DNA of 64,000 nt, taken from the NCBI GenBank assembly GCA_035048495.1, contig CM068543.1:24417751-24481750 (forward strand). Reading direction: 5' to 3'. A program made the position numbers and the translations under genes. The notes under the pieces are model-generated. The model ran no database searches. It saw only the letters and a list, made by a program, of their open reading frames with translations, and was not told the origin of the DNA. Origin of the DNA: Euptelea pleiosperma (Eukaryota; Streptophyta; Magnoliopsida; Ranunculales; Eupteleaceae). The stretch's first letter is position 1. Each line of letters begins with the position of its first letter. Shown piece by piece: positions 12,101 to 21,061 of the stretch.

Positions 12101-15100
12101 CAAAATAATTATGATTATTATATTTATATATATATTTAATATGATAAATATATTATAATTTATTATATATAATAAATATTATTATTAAATAATATATCGC
12201 ATCGGATATTATCAAATCAGATATACCAATATCTGAATCTGTATCCGAAAACTATTCGAATATTAAAAACATATCCGAATCCGATATTCGATATCCGAAA
12301 TTTTCGGATAATATTCGATTTTTCGAATACGGATTTGAACCGGATTCGGATTTTCGACTATCCATTGACAGACCTACATACCTAGGGGATCAAAGATTTG
12401 ATGAAACTGCCCACACTACTGGTATATTTTTGTCCATATTCATACTTGTTCTTCACATGTTAATGGAAACCAAGGTACCTGTTCGTTAGACCCTAAAGGT
12501 GGTTTCCAATGAAAACCTGGGTGTATTTGGACGTGGTCTACCAATGACAACACAGTCCATGTACAGGACTTGTGGGCTGGTTAGGATCCATCATTCAGTG
12601 AGTCCTACTTGGGTATTGCTTAGTGGTTAGAATCTACCTGATTTGGATGATCTTAACCATCCTCACTGTGGACTTTTATCTGGACCATTTCTCCATAATT
12701 TTTGGGCAGTCCAAAAGAATGCCATAGTTGGGATCAGTGTTTAAAAAGGCAGAGGTATGAGTTGAGGGGTCAGAACCTTGAGAAGCACGAGGCATATGCC
12801 TCGAGGAGTGAAGCTTGTGTTTCACCCTCCCACCTTGTTTTAATAAACAATTATTATAGATGTGTGTGATACAGAATAATAGTAATAATTAAAAATATTG
12901 ATAAAAAATAGATGTCTGTGAAGCATACGTCTGGAGGCGCTCCTCAACACATGAGACTTATGCCTCACATGTGTGTGCCTCGTGGCATTTTGCTTATGCC
13001 TCACCTTAAGGCGTACGCCTCACAAGCCTTTTTAAGCACTGGTTGGGATGGTCACGGCGATCATCCATGTTGTCCATTATTGGTGTAGGATATTCCTAGG
13101 TAGGTCTGTCAAGGGTGGGTCTTACTCATGCGCATGTGTGCAACGAGTATTGGTATTCCATTGATACTGTCCTTAGGACCTACCTGGTGTCGTAGATTTC
13201 TTCATTCTGTTATGATCTTTTCCTTCACGGATGCTGATGTCCCACCGCTCATGCATGCATATTGCTTGGCTCTATGGAACATACTTGTGGAATTTGCTAG
13301 AATTATTGCACTACACCCGTAGACTACCATAATGGTACCATTTCTGGTAATTAAAAAACTTTTTTAAGTGTAAAATGTGGACACATGACGTACCCTTACA
13401 TATACTTGGATCCTGTTGAAGTTTACATCAAACGAAATATTTGGATGTAAATTCACCAAGTAAAAGTAGCTGTTCTGTGTATTTTCCGTACTCGATTTTT
13501 TAAGATTCATTTTTAGTTAGTTTCAACAAGGATATAATCCGGGTAGAAGATGTATCTTGGTCTCCTCCAATCCTATTAGATAGATTGGAATTGCTATATG
13601 AGCTTGGTCTGTTCCATCAGTTTAAAATTTCTGATGCAAGCTTTACAGGCTTTTACCTTTTTAATTTTAATGGAAGAACACAATTACCTCTTTAGGAGGA
13701 TTTTGAGTTAGGGTTATTCAGTTCATTTTCTTCTGTTTTATTTGATCAGACTAATCTAGCTCTTGATTTGTCGACAATTTCTGTGATCTGTTGTATTTTA
13801 AGTTCCCAAGTTTGTGAGACTGTGTGACCAGGTTACATATTGGTGCTTTTATTTTTTGTAGTTCTGATAAATCTCATCTTTTTTCTCTTTGATGCTTCTA
13901 GAAAACTTTAATAGTTCATGTTTCTTGACCAAGTTGTTGGTGTATGATTTCTCAATTAGAGGATATTGGTACAATGGCTTGACTAATGATGAGGACTATA
14001 ACATATGTTTTTCTGCTCTCTTCTTTTTTCAATGTAGTTGAATGGTGCTCCTTTACACACTCATCACAATTACAGTAATAGGGGGCGTGAAAGAGGAAGA
14101 GGAAATGGGGTAATGTGCTACTTTCCTTCATGTTGACAGATTATATAGGGTGTTCCAGATTTCTACCAATTTAACAATCTTAAAACATGAGCAAAACAAT
14201 TGGCAATATATGTGCGTTTCTTTAATTCTTATAAGCACATAATGATCTGAAACATTTGCCAATAGATGCATGTTCCAAATGCTCTTCCTTCATTTATTAT
14301 TGATAATATTGCTAATCTGAAAAACATACAGGTCATAATGTATTTGGAATTACATCTTCCACTCCCAATCTTTTCCACTATGAATATTTGAGATCCATCT
14401 CATTAAGATATGAATCATCTGATTGTCATTTTTACCCATAAGTTAGGGTCATGGATTGAGAATCTTAGGATGGTAACTTGTTTACTACATTTTAACATCT
14501 GCTGAGTGTTATTGTAGTTCTACATATCTGATCCTTTGTCGGGGTCTTGCTTATAAAATTGAAATGTGCACCAAATTGTTTTTGCCCATGGTTTTAAGTT
14601 TGTATCAATAGGCAGAAATGCAATATCATCATGAATGCCGTAGAGCTCTCATTGCTTTATGAATGTAGGAAGCTCTCGTTACTTTATGACTGTAGGAATT
14701 ATCTCTTTGAATCTAAGTATCTACTGTTAGCTTACTGCATTGATTCTTATTAGAGGATCCAGGTGAACTTGGAACTAAATATAGAAGGTATAAACATTGC
14801 CCAAAGTCTTTACAGTTAAGGTGTAACATCTACAATCATTTGATTAGTGAACCACTAGGCTCGATTATAATTATCATGAGATCTTAACTAGGGACCATCG
14901 ACATATGCCTGAACTGGAAGGCAAGTACAGTAGCTCTTACATGATGATGGTGATATAACATGAATTATTTTCAATAGAATAGAATCGACAGAGATTGCCT
15001 GTGTTCACAAGCAGTATTGTGCATGTGTGATATGGTTAATCGTGGATAAATACTCTCCAAGTGGTGTGGACTGTGGTATTAGTTAACCTCCAGGTCTGTA

Positions 15101-16148
15101 TTTGGCTCGGCTAGGGCCGTGTATTATCCTTTATTCTGTGGTTGGCTTGGCTGTTGTGGCATATCAAGGGCCAATGACTAACTTGCATGTGAGGAAAAGA
15201 ATACCATGGTCAATGGTTGAAAAGCTTTTGCATCTCGAGTTCATCAAGATATTATTCTGTCAATTTGCTTTAGTTGTTCAATTTGGTTATCTGGTTGAAG
15301 GTCATGAATGACAATGCAACCTACCATCACACTCTGGTCAGTCCTTTATATACCCGTGCACATCATAGCCTTGTCAAATTGCCGTCTCCTCACCAGTTTT
15401 TTTTCTGTCAATTGTAATTTTCCTTTGCTTAGAGCTTGATAACATGGACTACTGACCTTTGGCCTTGTAGATTTCACGCCCTATGACCAAATTCACAGAA
15501 GACTTTGATTTCATGGCTATGAATGAAAAATTCAAGAAGGACGAAGTATGGGGTCATCTTGGTAAAAGTAACAAAGCTCAGTTAAGGGACAAAGAAGGGG
15601 ATGGGAACGAGGATGATGAAGATGATTCGCAAGATGAAGATGATACTGGAACATCAATCAAGGTGAGATTACTACCACTTGTTTGTACCACACCAAAGCT
15701 AAAATCATACTTTGCATTAAAAGACACTTATTCTGTTTTTTCCTTTGTTCATCAGCTTACGATTTCTGTGCTTTTCCTCTTCTATATAGCCTGTTTATGT
15801 TAAGGACGACTTTTTCGATTCCCTTTCTTGCAATGCACTCGATCGGTCGCAGAATGGGAGGACCAAGTTCTCCGAGCAAATGAAAATAGATACCGAGGTA
15901 AACTGCCCTACTGGTTTGTCCCATGAGCATCTTTTTCTTCACTACAACATATCAAATTTTGGTTCATGAAAAATTCCCTCTTGATGGGTATGCAGACTTT
16001 TGGTGATATTCCAAGGCATCGGGGTGGTCGAGGTGGTCGTGGGCCAAATCGCGGCGGCCGTTCACGGGGACCTTATTATGGAAGGGGGTATGGCTATGTT
16101 GGGAGGGGCCGGGGTCGGAGTCAAGCTGTGGCCAATCGTGCCAACTAG
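3199..16148 (+). CDS. DCP5: DECAPPING 5 (LSM14/Scd6/RAP55 family), exons 2-8
   Basis: DCP5 is a P-body protein that promotes mRNA decapping and translational repression with DCP1/DCP2. Exons by GT-AG and phase: 3199-3299, 4136-4207, 4306-5256, 14038-14109, 15471-15662, 15790-15897 and 15996-16148 (stop TAG). Exon 2 starts in phase (TA of a split Val codon) and encodes the second half of the LSm14 domain ([32 protein letters not shown]). Exon 4 encodes a 317-residue Pro/Ser-rich linker ([30 protein letters not shown]). The C-terminal part has the FDF motif ([12 protein letters not shown]), an acidic run, the FFD box ([13 protein letters not shown]), the TFG box ([12 protein letters not shown]) and an RGG-rich tail. 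The visible protein is about 548 residues, and the family is about 600 with exon 1 (about 50 residues), which is upstream of the window. No frame breaks are seen. Intron 4 is very long (8.8 kb). The gene looks functional if exon 1 is intact. Confidence 0.93.
6090..6500 (+). mobile_element. L1-type LINE 3' remnant
   Basis: The frame around 6180-6260 reads [18 protein letters not shown]. This resembles the zf-RVT region at the C-terminus of plant L1 ORF2 (consensus xxIWxxWxERNxRIFE). It is followed by a T-rich 3' UTR and CTATCAAAAAAAATAAAAAA (about 6478-6497), the usual plant L1 3' end with poly(A). It is strongly 5'-truncated. Confidence 0.5.
7776..8292. mobile_element. hAT-type MITE (CAAGG...CATG termini, TTCGG-rich)
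   Basis: The termini CAAGGGTTCTAAA and TTTTAAAACCATG are imperfect inverted repeats. The element is bounded by an 8-bp duplicate GATATACA (7768-7775) / GATTTACA (8293-8300), 7 of 8 matching, which fits the hAT target size. The interior is a degenerate foldback of AATTCGGAATTAATTCGG-like words. It is non-coding. Its termini match the family at 20569 and 34647. Confidence 0.6.
9186..10900 (-). mobile_element. L1-type LINE remnant with internal deletion
   Basis: Minus-strand fragments match plant L1 ORF2. From 10774 downward the sequence reads [31 protein letters not shown] (endonuclease/RT linker). After a deletion that removes the RT catalytic core (no YADD block), it continues [10 protein letters not shown], then [41 protein letters not shown] (RT thumb/connection). 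A 3' part follows to the poly(A) end, seen as TTTTTTT near 9190. Frames shift between fragments. The element is dead, and its borders are approximate. Confidence 0.7.
11351..11375. repeat. CGACA microsatellite, 5 copies
   Basis: Five perfect copies of CGACA, flanked by GTGTCGGACAC-like and CGTATCC-rich sequence (11320-11560). The flanks look like part of an old repeat I cannot classify. Confidence 0.7.
11905..12376. mobile_element. hAT-type MITE rich in ATCCGA motifs, perfect 8-bp TSD
   Basis: The termini TAGGGCTGTCAA and (reverse complement of the right end) TAGGTCTGTCAA match at 11 of 12 positions. The element is flanked by perfect 8-bp duplicates CATACCTA (11897-11904 and 12377-12384). 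The interior has many ATCCGA/TCGGAT words on both strands around an AT-only centre (12060-12190). There is no coding capacity. A decayed half copy is at 41641-41861. Confidence 0.85.
12735..13041. mobile_element. hAT-type MITE with perfect 8-bp TSD
   Basis: The inverted termini are CAGTGTTTAAAAAGGC and GCCTTTTTAAGCACTG. Perfect 8-bp duplicates GTTGGGAT lie at 12727-12734 and 13042-13049. The interior repeats GAGGCATATGCCTC-like words. It is non-coding and lies in DCP5 intron 4. Confidence 0.85.
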
Positions 16149-16451
16149 GTAGGTTTTCGTATTTTCCCAAGTGTTATTGGTGTAACCTAAACGCTAGGCA
16201 GTGTCCACCAAAAAGTAAAAAGAAAAAAAAGCTATGCTTGCTGTGTTTGTGCTGCCTGCTGCTTTGTGATTGTGCTGGAAATAAGCATATTTATCACTTA
16301 CATGTGCTCATCGGACTAGATTGTGTGAACATGTAGTCAGAATCTGTGTTACCTTCTTTTATCACTTCGCATAGTCTACTTGGGCTTCGCGATCAACTTC
16401 GTAATTACAGAAGTTTCTTGTTCTTGAATTAGGGACTAGCTTGAGCTAACC

Positions 16452-16457
16452 AATAAA
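16452..16457 (+). promoter_or_regulatory. Possible DCP5 polyadenylation signal AATAAA
   Basis: AATAAA lies about 300 nt after the DCP5 stop, inside the segment that was duplicated. The corresponding site in unit B (25479-25484) is AATAAT. Assignment to DCP5 is inference. Confidence 0.3.
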
Positions 16458-17184
16458 GATTTTTATTTGATCAAAGAGAGTATTTTTCGAAAGAAATGTT
16501 ATGGTTGCATTAGTGGATTTTCAGTTTGAATATCAGATTTGGAACATAAAAATGAAATTGTTCATACATGTACACATGCATAGATACAAATATAGGTGAT
16601 TTTACACAAGTGCATCCGAGGGTAAGAAGGTTTGGTATGACGACGACCAACAACGGCACCAGTGAGTGAGAAAGACCGCTCTATTACAGGATGAAGTGCT
16701 GAGAAAAGATTTGCAGACAAGCTTAAATGGAAGATCATTCCATGGAAAGGAATTGTGTTGAACTTAATTTTGCAAAGGTTCTGTTTGGGAATCAAGCATA
16801 GAATTGGAGCAGGGAAAAATATCGGCGACCATTAAAACGGTGTTACAACAGACTAGGGTCATACATTCATACCCTGTTACATTATAAATGTAAATAACAC
16901 ACCCATATTGTTCTGTTTGGGTATGTATTTTATATTTTTTTTTTATTAAGAATTTATTGTAAGCGGTATGAGCTAATTAAGTCTGTTATCAATACATAAG
17001 CTGATACATTTATTTTCTATCATTTAAATAATTAAGCTCGTTGGGCCCGTTTGGATTGCCATTTTTTCAAAAAAAGTATTTATTCTAAAACTGACTTCTG
17101 AAAATATATTTATCTTCTCTTGGTGCACCCCACCACTATGATTGATGAGAGTGACAGATGGGGAGGGGCGGGAGTAGGGTTTCT

Positions 17185-18072
17185 TTGTTCCTTTAGGGAT
17201 ATGGTAACCTTGCAGTTCAACAGTTGCAGATTGCAGTAGACTCATGAGGAATCAGTAATGGAAGAGGATGATGTAATCTTAAAGAGTCTCTTTGACTATG
17301 AAGTGTAAGTAGTCCATTTGGTGTACGTACGTCGTCTTTGTCCACCTTCGTCTTCTTTCCAACCACTCTTCTCACCTCTGATTGCGCTTTCTTCATCACA
17401 GTTGCGTTCTTGATAAGCTCCGCCATTGCCCATTCCAAGGTAGTAGTCCTTGTTGTATCAGTTCCGGCGTTAAACATGTCCTGTGATTAAGAACAACATA
17501 AATGTATCATTATATATGTATGTCAGCACCATGTATGTCGAGAGTCGAGTGCAAGAATTATGTGTGAGAGTACCAAAATTATCGCTTTGAGATCGTTTCT
17601 GGTGAGGGGCATGTCAAGTGTGCAATCCTGATGAACTTGGAGGACATCGCGTTCATGAACGATATGGTCTTCGATCACTTTGTCGTGGAAGTCATCCATT
17701 GCCCTAGCTGTACTCTCCATCTTTGCATCCAAGCCTGTGTGAACGTCGACCAATCTCAGCCATGGGTAGAAGTCCCCCACACTAAAGGATCCCAAGCGGA
17801 TCACTATATCCCTACACCCATAGAAGAACTTCTTCATACCCATCAAGGCAGGCCTACTTGCGAAAACAAGATCATTAGAGAGTGCTAGCAGAGAGCGATG
17901 CGGTAGCGACCCAAGCTGGTGCAGATTGCCAATGACAGAGAGCTTATTGATACAAGAACTTGAGTAGAAAGAAGAGAAAGAAGAAAAGAGAAATTTGGTA
18001 TGGATGGAGTTTAGTTTCTGCTTGTTCCATCCATGGTAGTGGCAGCAGTACTTGTGCAGGAGCCATTGCCAT
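17185..18072 (-). pseudogene. Cytochrome P450 pseudogene (CYP71 clan), copy A
   Basis: CYP71-type enzymes are ER-anchored haem monooxygenases. The start ATG at 18070-18072 opens a hydrophobic N-terminal anchor (ISLFFFLFFLLKFLY). The frame then shifts at TAA to reach the Pro-hinge region KLSVIGNLHQLGSLPHRSLL. The following B-region is deleted and the sequence jumps to DLVFASRPAL. A second deletion removes the B-C loop, then FSVGDFYPWLRLVDVHTGLD and DCTLDMPLTRNDLKAIIL follow. An intron (donor at about 17575, acceptor CACAG near 17480) precedes the I-helix FNAGTDTT and TTLEWAMAELIKN. The ExxR region is reachable only by frameshift, and the sequence ends at GYHIPKGT. The PERF motif and haem-binding Cys loop are absent. 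It is non-functional. Confidence 0.85.
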
Positions 18073-18801
18073 TGATTACACGAAGAGCTCAACCTCTTCT
18101 CTTATATGAAAGAGTTCAAACTTCTACTTTTCATTTCTCTCACGTGCAATGCATGTTCATCAATCCAGACCGTCCAAATTGATTGGCCTGTCATTCGTTC
18201 TTGTATATTTGAAGCCTCGAATCCAGCAGTCAAAACTTTTTATTTTTGTCCAAACAGACTGAAATCTGAACCACCATTTCTAAGGCCCACATGAATTAGC
18301 TGAAGAAAAGAGCAAAGAAAGAATGGATGTGAAATGCATGGCCCATCCTGCCAACATAACCGGTAGAGGCCCACCAATTGGATTGTGATTGGCAATGCTC
18401 ACATGGAGAACGGGTAGAGGCCCACCAATTATGTCAATTGGGATCCACTTTGTAAGGGATTAAAAAAGATTTCTTACAATGTATTGAAGGACTTGGGTTC
18501 AAGAAGACCCCTTTAGCTTCAAAAGTAAAATTAAAACTACACTTTGTGAATAACAAGAACTTGGCCCAATTGTAGGAGCATGAGCTGTCCATGTTTATTA
18601 AAAAAAACACAAGTAGAGGCTGATGTGGTAGTTAGCCTAGCTGGTGCTAGTTCCCAACATTGGGAGCCTAGGCAACAAAGGTGCGGGCCGTCTCGATACA
18701 AATCGGGGCCTAAGGCGAAAACTTTATATAAAGCATTTTTCATATTTAATATATTAATATATATTATATTAATTAAAAAAATTAGATCAAGAGGACTCTA
18801 G

Positions 18802-19080
18802 TGGCCCAACATATATTATTTTTTGGGCCCAATGACTGTCTGGATGTTCAGCCCACCTATTGCTGGATAAACACACTAAAAATCAGCTCGATTGATGATT
18901 TCTATCTATAGGATTTACTACCCAAAGAACATGCTTAAATCCAACGACTAGAATCATGTCCTAAAAAGTACTAAAATCTATGGCTAGAGACAATCAATCA
19001 GGTTGATTTTTGGTTTGTATGTCTAATAACTGGTGGGCTAAAAATCCATGTGCTAAGTGGGACTTGGGGGGGCCTTCCCT
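18802..19080. repeat. Foldback MITE, CCAAAAATCA family (unit A)
   Basis: The arms read GGGCCCAATGACTGTCTGGA, ... CACACTAAAAATCAGCTCGATT and, inverted, CAATCAGGTTGATTTTTGGTTTG ... CCCACTTAGCAC. Non-coding. The same copy is in unit B at about 28957-29238. Confidence 0.55.
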
Positions 19081-19182
19081 CACCAAGGGGCCTTAGGCGA
19101 CCGCTTTAATGGCCTTAAGGTAGAGTCGGCCATGCAAAGGTGGCAAATTCGGTTTATATTAGTGGGATTTTTCTATCATGTG

Positions 19183-19390
19183 CATGGTTCAAAGTCTCAG
19201 CCGATCCCGGTCTAGATCGGGCGATCAGGATTGGGATCGAAGCCCACCGATCTGATCCAAACCAGGCTTTGTATCATTGTTTTACAAAGGAGTCTCGGAC
19301 GAGATGGGCCGATCCTGTTCTGGATCCAACCGATCCGGATCGAGATCGGAGCCCACCGATCCAGCCTCCGATCCTCTAGACTTTCATCCT
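19183..19390. repeat. GATCGG-rich MITE starting CATGGTTCAAA (unit A)
   Basis: The repeat begins CATGGTTCAAAGTCTCAG and contains many CCGATC/GATCGG words. It is related to the repeats at 24101-24246, 34251-34411 and 62148-62200. The right border is unclear. The unit B copy (29338-29545) carries a 10-bp TCTCACTTTG insertion relative to A. Confidence 0.45.
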
Positions 19391-19468
19391 TGGCCATGTG
19401 GCACACAGTTATCCAGTTATCGAAATGTGATCTTTCTGGAATGTTTGTGTCTGTTTGATTTGGTCATA

Positions 19469-19672
19469 CTTTATTGATGCAATTTGCATCTCATCCAATG
19501 TTTCTGAAATGTTTGCGTCTTACCCTTTGACCATGGTCAACATTGTTGACCATAGACGCCCATTAATGGTCTCCGGATGGACATCCCAATATTTTTAAAT
19601 GACTATAATGACCTTAGGTGCAGCGCAAATATTTTAAAAACATTGGGTGCGATGCAAATTGCATCAATAAAG
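19469..19672. mobile_element. Stowaway-like MITE with TA duplication (unit A)
   Basis: Long inverted termini CTTTATTGATGCAATTTGCA and TGCAAATTGCATCAATAAAG are flanked by TA on both sides (19467-19468 and 19673-19674). It is 204 bp and non-coding. The TA target suggests Tc1/mariner. The counterpart in unit B is 29634-29837. Confidence 0.65.
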
Positions 19673-20078
19673 TAAGGAGGACAAGCAAAAATTCCTTTCC
19701 TTTTTTTTTTTTTTCTTCTTTTGAGGATTGTCAGCTCAAAACCTTTCTTCATTTACTTTGGAACTGCAAATTTGATGGTTGATTTGCAAAATCGGAAAGG
19801 CAGTTTTTACAAAAATTAGTTGTTAAGAGGCCTTATCTCTATAAAGGGAACCAAGAAAAACAGGGAAACCATGTTCCAACACACCCAAACACCCCTCTTG
19901 TGGCCTTCACAGGGGTCCGATTAGGAGATCTGTTATCGCGAAAAACTGAGCCGTTGGATAGGTGTAACTATTTGATCCATCCCATTCTTTGGGACAGTTA
20001 GAAAAGTTACATCAAACAGTTCAAAAAAGGTCAATAGAATGGAATCCGATATCCGGTCTAGCAGCCTGCAATGCAAAG

Positions 20079-21022
20079 GGGGTGTTTGGTTACTGCTATA
20101 AGTCTATTCTGATTTTACAATTTTTTTCACTCTAATAAAAGAAAGGATCTGGATCAGGATCAGGGGACACAAATTTTGACACAAAATTTCACACAAAAAA
20201 ATTGGCGGGGGCCAAAATATAAATTAGAAGTTTTGGAATGGGATGATAATTGGTGATGATGGTGTCTATGGTGAGGAGAACAACCTCGCGAAAATTCAAA
20301 TCATTCTGAACATTCGTAGCCTGGTTTACAAGTTGAAGAATTATGGACCTTCTATTTTTTATCGTTAACTTGAAACCCACATTTGATTGGGTTGAAAATT
20401 TCAGAATGGGTTGATTTTTTTTTTGTAGGAGTGATCTTTCCTCCATGTGGGTACACCAAAATTGGTGTGAAATTTTGTGTAGAAATTTGTGTCCCCCGAT
20501 CCTGACCAGAAAGAAATCATGTTTCCTATTTTTTTTTGAGTTTGGAATCCTTTTGCAACACTTAAAAGCAAGGTTTAAAGGAGTCCGTTTTAACGGTTTA
20601 ACGGTCTGGGGGCGTTACCATTTAAATCGTTTAAACAGCTGTTTAAACGGATTGAAACTGCCAGGGGTAAAAATGAAAAAAATGGAAAAAAATGGATTTT
20701 AACAATTTACGGAATTTAACGGAAAAAATGACACTGAAATTCAAATTTTGAAATTTGAAAATTCAAACAAAAAACGGAATTAAACGGATTTTACAGCCGT
20801 TTAATTTAAAGCATCAAAACGCGTTTAAATGATTTTAACGGAAATGGGCTTGGGGCTTTACCTTTTAAACGGCCGTTTTTAAAACCGCATGCTTAAAAGC
20901 ACCTAAATAATTTTGGAGTGAAAACAAATTAATAATTCTACACCAGATAAAATGTGCAATGCAAAGTAACAAATTATTGTCTATTCAGAATAAACTTATT
21001 GCTGTAACCAAACAGCCCTAGA
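20079..21022. repeat. Nested MITE stack 3' of dioxygenase A
   Basis: At least three inverted-repeat elements lie in one another or side by side. The outer one has ends GGTGTTTGGTTACTGCTATA (20083) and CTTATTGCTGTAACCAAACA (20994). A foldback lies inside, with ends GACACAAATTTTGACACAAA (about 20165) and GAAATTTGTGTCCCCCGATC (about 20482). Beside it is the hAT MITE 20569-20891. The unit B equivalent is 30229-31170. Confidence 0.6.
20569..20891. mobile_element. hAT-type MITE, AAACGG-rich (unit A)
   Basis: The termini are CAAGGTTTAAAGG and TTTTTAAAACCGCATG, with perfect 8-bp duplicates CTTAAAAG (20561-20568 and 20892-20899). The interior is a dense palindrome of TTTAAACGG/CCGTTTAAA words. It is 323 bp and non-coding. 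The same insertion is in unit B (30719-31039), so it predates the duplication. Confidence 0.85.
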
Positions 21023-21061
21023 TGTCCTCAGAATCAACCAAACATAAAACCCTCGTACAAG

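Larger units (their letters stand above)
5257..14037 (+). other. DCP5 intron 4, 8.8 kb, transposon-rich
   Basis: The donor GTATTA follows AAAAG at 5256, and the acceptor is AATGTAG at 14037. The flanking exons are both phase 0 and join ...QRDQK to LNGAP. No host exon is visible inside. The intron contains two L1 LINE remnants (6090-6500 plus, 9186-10900 minus), hAT-type MITEs at 7776-8292, 11905-12376 and 12735-13041, and a CGACA microsatellite. The remaining AT-rich sequence (5280-6090, 6500-7775, 8293-9185, 13042-14037) shows nothing I can name. Confidence 0.85.

Noticed and set aside
16562..16795. 77-codon minus frame identical in both duplication units (also 25587-25820)
   Set aside because: Identity is explained by the recent duplication; no family resemblance and it lies in the decayed P450's downstream region.
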